Assembly: GCA_026706665.1 (NCBI GenBank)
Contig: JAPOYI010000245.1
Location: 1-64,000, forward strand
DNA from: Gammaproteobacteria bacterium
GTDB taxonomy: Bacteria; Pseudomonadota; Gammaproteobacteria; Pseudomonadales; Azotimanducaceae
Length of the DNA stretch: 64,000 nucleotides
Direction: 5' to 3'
The stretch's first letter is position 1. The number at the start of each line of letters is the position of its first letter. The position numbers and the translations under genes are program-made. The notes beneath the pieces were generated by a model. That model searched no databases and was not told where the DNA came from. It saw only the letters and a program-made list of their open reading frames with translations. Below, piece by piece: positions 35,101-44,945 of the stretch.

Positions 35101-35736
35101 ATGCCGATGCTTGAACGGGTACCCGCAGCTTTGCTGATGGGTTGCGCGCCGTTCGCTCTGGCAGACATCGGAAACCTCGTTGTCGACCTTCCACCGCAGG
35201 TCGAGTGGACCATGGTCACAGACGAAGCGACTAACGGCACCTACAACAGGGTGTGGATACCAGCAGGGACCACGGTTGAAGACACCGAACTCTGGATGAT
35301 CGCTTCGTTAAAGTTCGATGTAGAGAGAAGGCTATCGGCGAGACTGGTCCTCAGGGGATTGAGGGATGTTGCGCACGCTGACTGCACGGATCTGATCTAC
35401 CGCCGCCCCGAGAAGATCGTCCTCGAAAACCATCTCCTCGACAAACAACATCTCTACGGCGTCCCCAAGAGATTCGTCAAGAAGTACACCAGCTACTCGG
35501 GGGGATACTTTTGCGCCAAGCGGCATGATCGAGAGTACGGCACCGTAACGCAACATAGAGTCTTGTCTCACCGCAATACGGTGTTCGTCGTAACAAGCGA
35601 GCTGCGGGTCCCGCCGACCAGCGAGGCGGGTATGCTCCCATTCGACACAAGGGAGGACATCGTGTCGTTCATGACGAGGATGGAGGCGTCGTTACGCGTC
35701 GTCCAGGACGCGGTTCGGATTGTCCCGGCCTCCTGA
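35101..35736 (+). CDS. Putative secreted protein of unknown function
   Basis: I do not recognise this protein of 211 residues. It begins with a signal-peptide-like segment (MLERVPAALLMGCAPFALA) and then a beta-rich region with DLPPQVEWTMV. Two well-spaced cysteines (ADCTDLIY and GGYFCAK) might form a disulphide. ATG 35101 gives a proper signal peptide; earlier starts are possible. The stop overlaps the yrfG start as TGATG, so it is probably the first gene of that run. Confidence 0.65.
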   Translation: MPMLERVPAALLMGCAPFALADIGNLVVDLPPQVEWTMVTDEATNGTYNRVWIPAGTTVEDTELWMIASLKFDVERRLSARLVLRGLRDVAHADCTDLIYRRPEKIVLENHLLDKQHLYGVPKRFVKKYTSYSGGYFCAKRHDREYGTVTQHRVLSHRNTVFVVTSELRVPPTSEAGMLPFDTREDIVSFMTRMEASLRVVQDAVRIVPAS

Positions 35737-36389
35737 TGGTCGATTGGTCGGAGGTCGAGACCGTCCTGCTGGACATGGACGGTACCCTCATCGACCTCTA
35801 CTTCGACAACTTCCTCTGGAACCAGCGTCTGCCCGAGGTGGTGGCGGCGGCACGCGGCATCGGCGTTGCGGCAGCCCGCGAGCAACTGTACGGGCATATG
35901 CGCGGGATACCGCGTTCGCTTGACTACTATTCTCTCGACTACTGGTCCCGGTACGCGGGGCTCGACATCGTCGGATTGCACCGCGAGCTTTCGCACCTCA
36001 TTGCCTACCGTGCGAATGCCTCGCGTTTCGTGCGCGCGGTCCGGGCATCGGGACGCCGCGCTGTCCTCGTCACCAATGCGCATCCGAAGAGTCTGGCGGT
36101 GAAGGACGCACGGCTCGACCTGACCGTCGAACTGGATGCCCACTACTCGGCGCACGCGTTCGGCCACCCGAAGCAGTATGGGGAGTTCTGGTCGGCGCTG
36201 AATCGGCACGATCCGTACGATCCGGCGCGTACGCTTTTCATCGACGACGACGAGGATGTGCTGGGGGCGGCGCTGGAGAGCGGGATCGACCAGGTGCTGT
36301 GCGTGGCGCAGCCGGACTCGCAGGCCCCGAAGCGTTCGGCCCTGCCGTTCACGGCACTGGACGATTTCGAGGAGATCATGCCATTTTGA
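35736..36389 (+). CDS. yrfG: HAD-type GMP/IMP nucleotidase
   Basis: Phosphatase of 217 residues of the HAD superfamily. The nucleophile motif is LLDMDGTLIDLYFDNFLW, motif II is VLVTNAHPK, and the acidic motif is TLFIDDDEDVLGAA. YrfG enzymes dephosphorylate GMP and IMP. The neighbourhood yrfG-hslR with pckA close by matches Escherichia and Pseudomonas, which supports the name. It overlaps the preceding gene by one base and the following hslR by four. Confidence 0.92.
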   Translation: MVDWSEVETVLLDMDGTLIDLYFDNFLWNQRLPEVVAAARGIGVAAAREQLYGHMRGIPRSLDYYSLDYWSRYAGLDIVGLHRELSHLIAYRANASRFVRAVRASGRRAVLVTNAHPKSLAVKDARLDLTVELDAHYSAHAFGHPKQYGEFWSALNRHDPYDPARTLFIDDDEDVLGAALESGIDQVLCVAQPDSQAPKRSALPFTALDDFEEIMPF

Positions 36390-36787
36390 ATTCGGTGCGC
36401 CTCGACAAGTGGCTATGGGCGGCGCGCTTCTTCAAGACGCGCTCCCAGGCAAAGACGGCCATCGACGGCGGTCATGTGCGGCTGAACGGAAGGCGCGCCA
36501 AGGCGTCCAGGGAAGTGAAAGTTGGAGATACGCTGGACATCAGGCGCGGTTTCGAGGACTTCACCGTAAGCGTCCGGGACGTGGCGGAGCGGCGCCGCAG
36601 TGCAGCGGAGGCCGCCGTCCTGTATCGCGAGACCGAGGCGTCCGTGGCGAAGCGGGAGCGGGAGCTTCAGATGCGCCGGGCTGCGAGCTGGCAGACGTCC
36701 TATGGACGGCCGTCGAAGCGGGACCGGAGACGGATGGAGCAGTTCAGGGAAGGGCTTTCCAGGCAAGGCCGGCGCACCCGTGATTGA
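36386..36787 (+). CDS. hslR: Heat-shock protein 15, ribosome-associated
   Basis: RNA-binding protein of 133 residues with an S4 domain; Hsp15 rescues stalled 50S subunits carrying peptidyl-tRNA. The S4 fold opens as VRLDKWLWAARFFKTRSQAKTAIDGGHVRLNG, and the basic C-terminal tail has RPSKRDRRRMEQF. TTG 36386, which overlaps the yrfG stop as TTGA and has GAGGAG upstream, is the preferred start; GTG 36395 is a fair alternative. Confidence 0.9.
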   Translation: MNSVRLDKWLWAARFFKTRSQAKTAIDGGHVRLNGRRAKASREVKVGDTLDIRRGFEDFTVSVRDVAERRRSAAEAAVLYRETEASVAKRERELQMRRAASWQTSYGRPSKRDRRRMEQFREGLSRQGRRTRD

Positions 36788-36890
36788 TGGGGGCGAAGGC
36801 ATGGGCTGGCCGCCCGCTGGCCGCCCTGGGCCACTATGACGGACAGGCGTGGCCCGGTATGATTCGCCAAACCCACCAAGGAACTTGTCA

Positions 36891-38453
36891 ATGGCGCTCG
36901 ACATCGACATTTCCGGCAGGAACGAAACCTACCATGACCTGAGTCCGGCTGCGCTGGGGGAGATATCCCTGCTGCGTGGCGAGGGCCGGCTTTCGTCCAG
37001 TGGTGCGATCGTCGTCGAAACTGGCAAACGCACCGGGCGTTCGCCGGATGACCGCTTTATCGTCGATGGCCCGGCAACCTCGGCGTCCGTCGACTGGGGA
37101 CCCATCAATCATCCGATCAAGCCGGCGGTCTTCGATGCCCTGTGGAACCGCGTTCAGGCGCACCTGGCGGAGCGGGAGACCTTCGTTTCCCATCTTCATG
37201 TCGGGGCCGACCCGCATTACTACCTCGCAATGGAGGTCACGACCGAGTACGCGTGGCATGCGCTGTTCGGGCGCTCGCTCTTCATCGTGCCGGACACCTT
37301 CAATCCCGGGTCGAAGGAGGTCTGGGAAGTGGTCAATGCGCCGAACTTCGTCTGCTCGCCGGCACGCGACGGCACGCGCAGCGATGGGGCGGTGATGCTT
37401 GACTTCGACCGGCGCCGCGTCCTGCTTGCCGGAATGCGGTACGCGGGAGAGATGAAAAAGGCGCTGTTCGGCGTGCAGAACTTCCTCCTCCCGGACAGCG
37501 ATGTACTACCGATGCACTGCTCGGCAAGTGCCGGCCGGGATGGCGACGTGACGCTTTTCTTTGGCCTTTCCGGCACTGGCAAGACGACCCTGTCAGCGGA
37601 CCCCACCCGCCTTCTCGTGGGTGACGACGAGCATGGCTGGGCCAGGGGCGGAGTGTTCAATATCGAGGGCGGTTGCTATGCCAAGTGCATCAACCTGACG
37701 CGCGAGAACGAACCCGTGATCTATGACGCGATCTCGTTCGGCGCCATCGTCGAGAACGTGGTCATGGATCCTGTCTCGCGGCAGATCGACTTCGCGGACG
37801 ACTCCATTACGGAGAACACGCGCGCCTGCTATCCATTGGATAACATCGAGGCCAAGGTGCCGGAAAACCGCGCCGGGGAGCCCGAATCGATCATTTTTCT
37901 TGCCTGCGATGTGAGCGGAGTGCTTCCGCCGGTGGCCATGCTGTCCAAGGAAGCGGCGGCCTATCACTTCCTGTCGGGTTACACGGCGCAGGTCGGATCG
38001 ACGGTCATGGGCTCGAACGAAGCGTATTCCGCGACGTTTTCGACTTGCTTCGGCGCCGCGTTCTTCCCGCACCCGGCGCGCGTGTACGCGGATCTCCTTA
38101 TCAAACGCATCAGCGAGTTCGGCTCGCAGGTCTACCTGGTCAATACGGGTTGGACCGGCGGCGGCTACGGCGTGGGAAAACGATTCAGCATTCCGGTTAC
38201 GCGGTCGATCGTCGCGGCCATACAGTCAGGGGTCCTGCGCGATACGCCGACGACGCACCTTCCGGGTCTGAACCTCGACATTCCGGTCATGGTGCCGGGC
38301 GTAGACGCCGCGCTTCTGAATCCCGGAAATACCTGGGCGGACAGGGCCGCATACGATTTGGCCGCAGCAAGCCTTATCCAGAAATTCGTCGACAACTTTT
38401 CGCAGTTCGATGTCGATCAGGCGATCGTTGACGCGGGACCGAAGGTCGCCTGA
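36891..38453 (+). CDS. pckA: Phosphoenolpyruvate carboxykinase (ATP)
   Basis: Gluconeogenic enzyme of 520 residues that turns oxaloacetate and ATP into phosphoenolpyruvate. The kinase-1a loop is [12 protein letters not shown], preceded by [12 protein letters not shown], and the kinase-2 region is [18 protein letters not shown] with the metal-binding acid pair. [13 protein letters not shown] and [12 protein letters not shown] are further signatures. ATG 36891 has AAGGAA eight bases before it. A hairpin repeat follows the stop immediately. Confidence 0.96.
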   Translation: MALDIDISGRNETYHDLSPAALGEISLLRGEGRLSSSGAIVVETGKRTGRSPDDRFIVDGPATSASVDWGPINHPIKPAVFDALWNRVQAHLAERETFVSHLHVGADPHYYLAMEVTTEYAWHALFGRSLFIVPDTFNPGSKEVWEVVNAPNFVCSPARDGTRSDGAVMLDFDRRRVLLAGMRYAGEMKKALFGVQNFLLPDSDVLPMHCSASAGRDGDVTLFFGLSGTGKTTLSADPTRLLVGDDEHGWARGGVFNIEGGCYAKCINLTRENEPVIYDAISFGAIVENVVMDPVSRQIDFADDSITENTRACYPLDNIEAKVPENRAGEPESIIFLACDVSGVLPPVAMLSKEAAAYHFLSGYTAQVGSTVMGSNEAYSATFSTCFGAAFFPHPARVYADLLIKRISEFGSQVYLVNTGWTGGGYGVGKRFSIPVTRSIVAAIQSGVLRDTPTTHLPGLNLDIPVMVPGVDAALLNPGNTWADRAAYDLAAASLIQKFVDNFSQFDVDQAIVDAGPKVA

Positions 38454-38456
38454 GCC

Positions 38457-38536
38457 TTCAGCCGGGGAAGCTTCCCGACCGCTGGCGACGCAAGGAAGTG
38501 GTTGGTGTGCCCCCGTCGCTGGCAGTGTGCTTCCAT
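38457..38536 (-). repeat. Dispersed hairpin repeat, copy B
   Basis: Inverted relative to copies A and C. It starts right after the pckA stop and contains a GGGAAGCTTCCC palindrome (38465-38476) inside the larger hairpin, with GACCGC and GCCGG arms. Block order and spacing match the other copies on the opposite strand. As it lies between pckA and gshA it may also serve as a transcription end or an mRNA-stabilising element, as REP elements do. Confidence 0.75.
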
Positions 38537-38559
38537 GAAAAGCCCCGACCCGTCACAAC

Positions 38560-40146
38560 GTGATTAGCGCCGGCGCGATCAGGGGTTTGCGGGGCCGAGG
38601 GGAACTCGCGCAACTGCAGCGCGGTATTGAAAAGGAGAGCTTGCGGGTGACTCCGCGCGGGACACTCGCGCAGACGCCCCATCCCGCCGCACTGGGTTCC
38701 GCGCTTACCCACCCGCACATCACGACGGACTTCAGCGAGGCGCAGCCGGAACTGATCACCGATGTCTACGAAAGCGCTGCCGCGTGCATCGAGGAGCTGG
38801 AAGACATCCATCGATTCGTTTTTCACCACCTGGGCGACGAGTCGCTGTGGGCCGCCAGCATGCCCTGCGCGCTCAGCGACGACGAAGACATCCCGCTGGG
38901 CCGTTACGGTGAATCCCACATTGGCCGAATGAAGACGATCTACAGGCGGGGGCTCGGCCACCGCTATGGACGGGTCATGCAGACGATTTCCGGCATCCAC
39001 TACAACTTTTCTGTCCCGGAATCCCTCTGGCCCGTCATCGCCAGGGCGCGCGGCGAGACCGCTGACGCCGACACGCCCACTCGAGCCTACTTCGATCTCA
39101 TCCGGAATTTTCGCCGTGACTCCTGGCTTCTGATCTACCTGTTCGGCGCATCTCCGGCTGTTTGCGCGTCTTTCGTGCGCGGCCGGCCGCATGGGCTTCA
39201 GAGACTCGACGAGAGCACCTTCTACCAACCGCATGCGACATCGTTGCGAATGGGACCCCTGGGCTATCAGTCCAGCGCCCAATCATCGCTGCACGTCTCC
39301 TACAACAGCCTCGCGGACTATTCGGAAACCATGTGGCGGGCGTTGACAACCCCGTATCCGCCCTTCGAGGCGATCGGCTTGCGCGACCCTGACGGCGATT
39401 ACAGGCAGCTCGGTACGGCACTCCTGCAGATCGAGAACGAGTTCTACGGTCCGATCCGTCCGAAACGGCGAACGCGCACCGGCGAACAACCCCTGGCCGC
39501 ATTGAACGAGCGCGGTGTCGAATACGTGGAAGTGCGATGTCTCGACCTCGATCCGTTCCTGCCGGTGGGGATAGATGCGCCGACGTCACGTTTCCTGGAC
39601 GCTTTCCTGCTGGCATGCCTGCTCCGCGACAGTCCGCCGGACAGTCCGGAGGAGTCCCTGCGCATCCAGGCCAACCAGCGCGACGTGGTCGACCGCGGCC
39701 GCGACCCGGACCTGCTGCTCGACGACGATGGCGACTCGGCAAGTTGCCGCGCCTGGGCGTCCCGCACCCTCGATGACTGCGCAGCCGTCGCCAACCTGAT
39801 CGATGAAGTCACCGGCAGCGACGAAGCCGGGGCGGCGGTAGACGCGCAACGGCAAAAGGTTGCATCCCCGGAGCTGACGCCATCGGCGCATGTTCTCGAG
39901 AGCCTGCGCGAGGCGAACACCTCCTATTTCCGTTTCGCGCTGAACCAGTCGGCGGCGCACAAGGCGCACTTTCGTGAGAGTTCCCTCCCCGAGGAGCGGA
40001 TGGCGTTCTTCGATCGGCTGAGCCTTGAATCAACGGCGCAGCAGGTGCGCCGGGAGGCCGGCGAGTCCGAGACGTTCGACGAGTACTTTGCCCGCGCCCG
40101 CAAGGGATACGAACAGGCCCCGGCCCCAGTCGCCCGGCGGGCGTGA
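38560..40146 (+). CDS. gshA: Glutamate-cysteine ligase (type 1)
   Basis: First enzyme of glutathione synthesis, joining glutamate and cysteine. The gammaproteobacterial GshA signature GIEKESLRVTPRG, HPHITTDFSEAQPELIT and GIHYNFSVPESLW are all present, together with EVRCLDLDPF. At 528 residues the length is normal. The start is GTG 38560; no ATG gives an N-terminus closer to the family. The end overlaps the acpH start as GTGA. Confidence 0.95.
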   Translation: MISAGAIRGLRGRGELAQLQRGIEKESLRVTPRGTLAQTPHPAALGSALTHPHITTDFSEAQPELITDVYESAAACIEELEDIHRFVFHHLGDESLWAASMPCALSDDEDIPLGRYGESHIGRMKTIYRRGLGHRYGRVMQTISGIHYNFSVPESLWPVIARARGETADADTPTRAYFDLIRNFRRDSWLLIYLFGASPAVCASFVRGRPHGLQRLDESTFYQPHATSLRMGPLGYQSSAQSSLHVSYNSLADYSETMWRALTTPYPPFEAIGLRDPDGDYRQLGTALLQIENEFYGPIRPKRRTRTGEQPLAALNERGVEYVEVRCLDLDPFLPVGIDAPTSRFLDAFLLACLLRDSPPDSPEESLRIQANQRDVVDRGRDPDLLLDDDGDSASCRAWASRTLDDCAAVANLIDEVTGSDEAGAAVDAQRQKVASPELTPSAHVLESLREANTSYFRFALNQSAAHKAHFRESSLPEERMAFFDRLSLESTAQQVRREAGESETFDEYFARARKGYEQAPAPVARRA

Positions 40147-40736
40147 ACTTTCTCGCCCACTGCACCCTGGCCCACCCGGAAACGGCGCTGGTGGCAGGCG
40201 GCTTCATCGGCGACTTTGTCAAGGGACCGATTCCGGACGAACTGCCGGAACAGCTGCGGGCGGGGATTCTCCTCCACCGCCGCGTCGACGCGGTGAGCAA
40301 TCGCCTGCCGGGGATTGCCGAGAGCGCGCGCCGGCTCGATTCCAGGCTGCGCCGGGCCGCGCCGGTTCTGCTCGATATCGTCGCCGACCACTGTCTCGCG
40401 TTGCGGTGGGACATCCATGGGCACGGCGACCTGAGGATGTTCTCAGCCCTGGCGTACGACGCCATCGGCGCATTCGAACAGTTCCTGCCCGATCATGGAA
40501 GAGAGTATTTCCGGCGCTTCCGGGACGCGGACGTGCTCTCGCGATATGGCGAATCGCGCACGGCGCTGCGTGCGATGACCTACATCCTGAAACGCTTGAG
40601 GATGGCGCACCTCGTTCCCGAACTCGACGCGATCATCGGCACGCAACTCCCTGTTCTGATCGACGATTTCGAATGTTATTTTCCCGAATTGCGGACGGCG
40701 GTCGCCGCCTGGAAGGAAGAGAGCGGCCAGCAGTAA
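40143..40736 (+). CDS. acpH: Acyl-carrier-protein phosphodiesterase (AcpH, DUF479)
   Basis: Manganese-dependent hydrolase of 197 residues that removes the phosphopantetheine arm from ACP. The opening MNFLAHCTLAHP with GGFIGDFVKG, the ILLHRRVDAV helix and the DIVADHCLALRW segment are the metal-site landmarks of the HD-like fold. The GTG start overlaps the gshA stop, so coupling is likely. Confidence 0.88.
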   Translation: MNFLAHCTLAHPETALVAGGFIGDFVKGPIPDELPEQLRAGILLHRRVDAVSNRLPGIAESARRLDSRLRRAAPVLLDIVADHCLALRWDIHGHGDLRMFSALAYDAIGAFEQFLPDHGREYFRRFRDADVLSRYGESRTALRAMTYILKRLRMAHLVPELDAIIGTQLPVLIDDFECYFPELRTAVAAWKEESGQQ

Positions 40737-40809
40737 CCGGGACCGGTGTTGCGATTGCTCGTGTGGCCCACCACACTTGATGCGCGAACGAAAGGATGAG
40801 GGGGACAGC

Positions 40810-42363
40810 ATGGCCATCGTCGAGACCGGATACGGCAAGGTAGAGGGCTCCGAAAACAACGGAATTCACGGTTTCAGGGGCATCCCCTTTGCGGCGTCGC
40901 CCGCGGGGGAACGGCGTTGGCGTCCCCCGGAGCCGCCGGCGCCCTGGTCCGGCGTGCGCGCCGCGAACGGCGACTGGGGCAAGCAGGCGTGGCAGCGGGT
41001 GGCCGACAACCCCGACAGCCCCCTGTCGTTCGTGTTCAACGCGCGCAACGCGGCCTATCGCGACGAGGATTGCCTGCAGCTCAACGTCTGGACACCGGGC
41101 CTCGACGACGGCAAGCGGCCGGTGATGGTGTGGATCCACGGCGGCGGTTTCTCGGGGGGAACCGGGGGTACGCCGGTCTATGACGGCGAGATCATGTCCC
41201 GGCGTTGCGACGTTGTGGTGGTCACCATCAACTATCGGCTCGGCGCGCTGGGATTCCTCAACCTGAACGAGGTGACCGGCGGGCGCATACCCGCGACCGG
41301 CAACGAAGGATTGCTGGACCAGGTCGAGGCGCTCAAGTGGATACGGGACAACATCACCGCGTTCGGCGGAAATCCCGGCAATGTCACCATCTTCGGCGAG
41401 TCGGCGGGTGCGATGAGCGTGGCGGGGCTGCTCGCCATGGGGCCCGCCAAAGGACTGTTTCATCGCGGCATCGCCATCAGCGGCGCGGCGAGCACGGCGA
41501 ACTCCCTCGATCGCGCCGCGGAGATCTCCGAGGGAGTGCTCGAGGAGTTGAACCTGTCGGGGAACGATGTCGACAAGTTGATGGCGACCCATCCGGAGGA
41601 GCTTGTCGAAGCCACCGCCCGGTACAGCGCCCGGGGCCACGGCATGTGCTACCAGCCGACCATCGATGGCGTCCGGATCGAGGCGATGCCGCTCGACGCG
41701 GTCAGGCAGGGCGCTGCGGACGGTGTTTCGCTCCTGGTCGGCACCCAGCGGGACGAGTGGCGGGGATTCACCGTGATGAACCCGACGATGTCGAAGCTCG
41801 ATGAGAACAGGTTGACCGCCGAGATAGCAAAGAACGTCGAGAATCCGCGGGCCATCATCGACGGATACCGCGAGATCCGGGCCCGCCGCGGCGCACCCAC
41901 CGACCCGGTTACGCTCTATTGGACGATCGAGACAGACCGCAAGATGCGCATGCCGGCAATCAACCTGCTGGAGGCGTTGGCAGAGCGCGGACAGAACGGC
42001 TACCACTATATTTTCGCGGGGGAGTCGCCCTGGGAGGGAGGCATTCTCGGTGCGCCTCACGCCATCATCATCGGCTTCGTATTCGGGACACACGCGTTCA
42101 GCGAAGGCAGCGCGAGGTACTTTGGGAGCGGCGAAGCCACGGATGCGCTGTCGGGGCACCTGCAGGACGCGTTCTGCACCTTTGCCAGGACCGGGAGTCC
42201 GAGCACCGACGCGATGCCGGATTGGGCGGCCTACGACAAGGAGACCCGTTCTACCGGCGTTTTCGGCACGCCGGTGGAGGTCGTGAATGCACCCTATGAC
42301 GAGGAACGGGCCCAGTGGACCGGTATGGAGGTGAGTCTGCCCTTTGGGCCGGAGCGGTGGTGA
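40810..42363 (+). CDS. Type-B carboxylesterase (alpha/beta hydrolase)
   Basis: Esterase of 517 residues of the type-B family, cytoplasmic by lack of signal peptide. The nucleophile elbow is GESAGAMSV, the oxyanion hole VWIHGGGFSGG, and the QLNVWTPG and PPAPW segments fit the fold. The acid and histidine of the triad are probably in GTQRDEW and GAPHAIIIGFVFG. ATG 40810 has GAGGGGG upstream. The substrate cannot be deduced; it follows acpH after 74 bases. Confidence 0.88.
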   Translation: MAIVETGYGKVEGSENNGIHGFRGIPFAASPAGERRWRPPEPPAPWSGVRAANGDWGKQAWQRVADNPDSPLSFVFNARNAAYRDEDCLQLNVWTPGLDDGKRPVMVWIHGGGFSGGTGGTPVYDGEIMSRRCDVVVVTINYRLGALGFLNLNEVTGGRIPATGNEGLLDQVEALKWIRDNITAFGGNPGNVTIFGESAGAMSVAGLLAMGPAKGLFHRGIAISGAASTANSLDRAAEISEGVLEELNLSGNDVDKLMATHPEELVEATARYSARGHGMCYQPTIDGVRIEAMPLDAVRQGAADGVSLLVGTQRDEWRGFTVMNPTMSKLDENRLTAEIAKNVENPRAIIDGYREIRARRGAPTDPVTLYWTIETDRKMRMPAINLLEALAERGQNGYHYIFAGESPWEGGILGAPHAIIIGFVFGTHAFSEGSARYFGSGEATDALSGHLQDAFCTFARTGSPSTDAMPDWAAYDKETRSTGVFGTPVEVVNAPYDEERAQWTGMEVSLPFGPERW

Positions 42364-42463
42364 GTCGAGACGAGCGTCTGGCCGCGGGATAGGCGCAGAA
42401 GTAGGCTTTGAGACGGCCCGCGCTCCCCCCGAAACTGGAAACGCGGGCTCGATAGAGATGCCG

Positions 42464-42784
42464 TCAGGCCCCCGGCACTCGGTAGGGAACGCCTTTCGCG
42501 GCGGCTTCGTCCACCGTCTCAGGGGTCACGAGCGCGGTCACCCGAACGTTGAGAACTCCGGCGGCGCCGATGTTCAGTGAAACGGCGGTGGCCGTCGCAT
42601 CGTCGGGGAGATCGGCGATGATGTAGAGATCGGTGTCGCCGAAAGCGTAGTAGAACGCCTCGACGCTGCCGCCAACGCCCTCGATGGTCTGGGTCAGGGC
42701 TTCGCGCCGCTGTGTACCGCCTTCCTTCAACAAACCGCCAAGCCCGCCCTGGGTGTAGTTGGCGTGAAACATGTATTTGCTCAT
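42464..42784 (-). CDS. GYD-domain protein
   Basis: Protein of 106 residues with the ferredoxin-like fold of the GYD family. The opening MSKYMFHANYTQGGLGGLLKEGG and the FGDTDLYIIADLPDDATATAVSL motif carry the family's G-x-Y-D-like turn. Function is not established. It is transcribed alone, opposite to the esterase and the P450 relic. Confidence 0.8.
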   Translation of the reverse strand: MSKYMFHANYTQGGLGGLLKEGGTQRREALTQTIEGVGGSVEAFYYAFGDTDLYIIADLPDDATATAVSLNIGAAGVLNVRVTALVTPETVDEAAAKGVPYRVPGA

Positions 42785-42948
42785 CGGTTTCCCCCTAGGC
42801 TGATTGAGACCCCTGATGATTGGGCCATTGGTTGCCCCGATGCAAGCCCCCGAAGCGCGAATCTGTCCTCAGAGAGGCGTTGGTGGGACGTTTGAAGGAT
42901 CGGTATCTGACGCTTGGGATAAGATGGGCTTTTCGACGAGCCTGAACC

Positions 42949-43439
42949 ATGAGCGACACTGGGAACGGGGCGCCGGGCGTCCATGAGCACTACCGCCACC
43001 TGCGTCAACACGCGCCCGTGTTCGAACAGCAGGGGGCCTGGCAGGTGGCGCGGTACGCGGACGTTCGGCAAGTCCTGCGCGACCACGAGACGTTCTCGTC
43101 AGCGGTGGCGCCGCCGCTCCCGGGCGCTCCCCCGTCGATGCTGTTCAGCGACCCGCCGGTCCATCACCGCCTGCGCAAGCTTGTCAGCTATGCGTTCAAG
43201 CCGAGCCACATAGAGGCGCAGCACGATCTGGTCGAAGCCCGGTGCGCGGAACTGATGGCGTCCATGTGCCGGCACGAGGAAGTGGGGCTCACCTCGCGAG
43301 GCTCGAAGGCAGGATCGCCGTGGCCGGCATGGTGAACGCATTGGAGAAGATCGAGATTTCGGAGGCTGCGGACCGCACGCAGTTTGACCGTCTCGGTGGT
43401 CCGGCGACACTACCCGTAAGGATTGCGCGGGCTATTTGA
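42949..43439 (+). pseudogene. Cytochrome P450 relic
   Basis: The first part (42949-43270) encodes a recognisable P450 N-terminus: HLRQHAPVFEQQGAWQVARYADVRQVL, then LLFSDPPVHHRLRKLVSYAF with the usual DPP-H-R helix. The sequence then moves frame and jumps to the very C-terminus (from about 43287, ARLEGRIAVAGMVNALEKIE and LPVRIARA). About 250 residues, including the haem-ligand cysteine, are missing. It ends with a TGA that overlaps the sulfatase ATG, so it may originally have been co-transcribed with the sulfatase. Confidence 0.85.
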
Positions 43440-44905
43440 TGGCGAACAGGAAACCGAACATCGTTTTCATCTTTACCGATCAGCAGCGGGCCGACACGAT
43501 GGGCTACGCCGACGATCCGGTTGCGATCACGCCGCACACGGATCGTCTGGCTTCCGAGGGCGTCGTGTTCCGGCGGTGCTGCACCAACTCGCCGGTGTGC
43601 ATGCCGGCCAGGGCGAGCCTGATCACCGGCAAGCAGGTCCACCAGCATGGAGTCTGGGGGTTCGCCAATCCGGAACTTCGCCACGGCCCAAGCCATGTGC
43701 GCAATGTGCGGGACGCCGGATATCGCACTGCCGTCGTGGGCAAGACGCACCTGTGGCCGCACGGCAAGGGTCATACGCGGGATCACGTCGAGGGATTGCG
43801 CGAATGGGGATATGTGGATTCGGTGGAGGCCACCGGGCCGGTGGAAACCGCCAGCACGGAATCCTGCTATACGGATCACCTGCGGGACAAGGGCCTGTTG
43901 GACACCCACCTGGAATACCTGCGCGCGCATCTGACGGGAAAACACCTCCATGTCGCCATGCCCTGGGAACTGCCGCCTACCAATCTGCCTACCGAAGATC
44001 ACCTGGACATGTTCATTGCCATTCAGGCGGAGAAGTGGCTCGACTCCTACGACCACGAGAGTCCCTTCTACCTCCAGGTGTGTTTCGGCGGTCCGCACGA
44101 TCCCTGGGACTCGCCGGCGGAGTATCGGCGCCTGTACGACGCGGACGCCATGTCGCTGTCCATCACCGACGCGCGGACCGGCCCCGTATCGCCCCAGGTG
44201 GAGATGCTCCTGAAAGGTGCGCCGCAGAAACTGGATCACATGAGCGAGGCCGAGAACCGGGTGATGAAGAGTTACTACTACGCCAAGGTCACCCTGATCG
44301 ACGACTGCGTCGGGCGGGTTGTGGCGGCGCTCGAGAACAGGGGGTGGATGGACGATACCTGGATCGTGTTCTCATCCGATCACGGCGAGATGCTGGGAGA
44401 CCACGGCCTGATGGCGAAGAAGGTCTTCTATGACGGCTCCGTCAATGTGCCTTGCATCTTTCGGCCACCGGGCGGGTGGGCTGGGTGGAAGAGCGGGGGG
44501 GCCGGGTGGAAGAGCGGGGGGGCCGGGTGGACTAGCAATGCCTTGACAGATCACCTGGACATCGCCGCAACGCTGCTCGACGTTGCCGGGGCGGATGCCC
44601 TCGAGGATTCGTATGGATCGTCCCTGCTGGGGATCATCGGGGCCGGCAAGGACGCCACCGGCGCGCACACGCACAAGGACGCGGTGCTGAGCGAACTGGG
44701 GGTGCCACCGGCGGCGTTTTCCATGGTGCGGACGGACCGGTACAAGATGTCGGTGAGAGCCACCACGCGCGAACCGCTGGAACTCTATGACATGGTCGAG
44801 GATCCACGGGAATTGCACAATCGCGTGGACGACCGGGCGATGCGGTCTGTCCGGGAGGAACTGGTCGAGTCGGACCTGGCGCGCCTAGCGCCGGCGGGAA
44901 GCTAA
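43439..44905 (+). CDS. Sulfatase (type I, formylglycine-dependent)
   Basis: Sulphate-ester hydrolase of 488 residues. The metal site begins NIVFIFTDQQRADTMG, and the catalytic signature C-M-P-A-R starts at cysteine 54, which must be turned into formylglycine. TAVVGKTHLWPHG, FFGGPHDPWDSP-like and SSDHGEMLGDHGLMAKK are further family landmarks. No signal peptide is visible, so it is probably cytoplasmic. The segment at about residues 349-364 is an internal repeat absent from relatives. ATG 43439 overlaps the P450 relic's stop. Confidence 0.9.
   Translation: MANRKPNIVFIFTDQQRADTMGYADDPVAITPHTDRLASEGVVFRRCCTNSPVCMPARASLITGKQVHQHGVWGFANPELRHGPSHVRNVRDAGYRTAVVGKTHLWPHGKGHTRDHVEGLREWGYVDSVEATGPVETASTESCYTDHLRDKGLLDTHLEYLRAHLTGKHLHVAMPWELPPTNLPTEDHLDMFIAIQAEKWLDSYDHESPFYLQVCFGGPHDPWDSPAEYRRLYDADAMSLSITDARTGPVSPQVEMLLKGAPQKLDHMSEAENRVMKSYYYAKVTLIDDCVGRVVAALENRGWMDDTWIVFSSDHGEMLGDHGLMAKKVFYDGSVNVPCIFRPPGGWAGWKSGGAGWKSGGAGWTSNALTDHLDIAATLLDVAGADALEDSYGSSLLGIIGAGKDATGAHTHKDAVLSELGVPPAAFSMVRTDRYKMSVRATTREPLELYDMVEDPRELHNRVDDRAMRSVREELVESDLARLAPAGS
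44483..44524 (+). repeat. 21-base tandem repeat inside the sulfatase gene
   Basis: Two exact copies of GGGTGGAAGAGCGGGGGGGC plus one C, followed by a partial third, encode G-W-K-S-G-G-A twice. The reading frame is kept, as the unit is seven codons. It contains a run of seven Gs per copy, which is prone to slippage. Confidence 0.85.
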
Positions 44906-44945
44906 CGGCAGGAGTCTGATAGTGGCGTGTCAGGCCACGAGGGTG

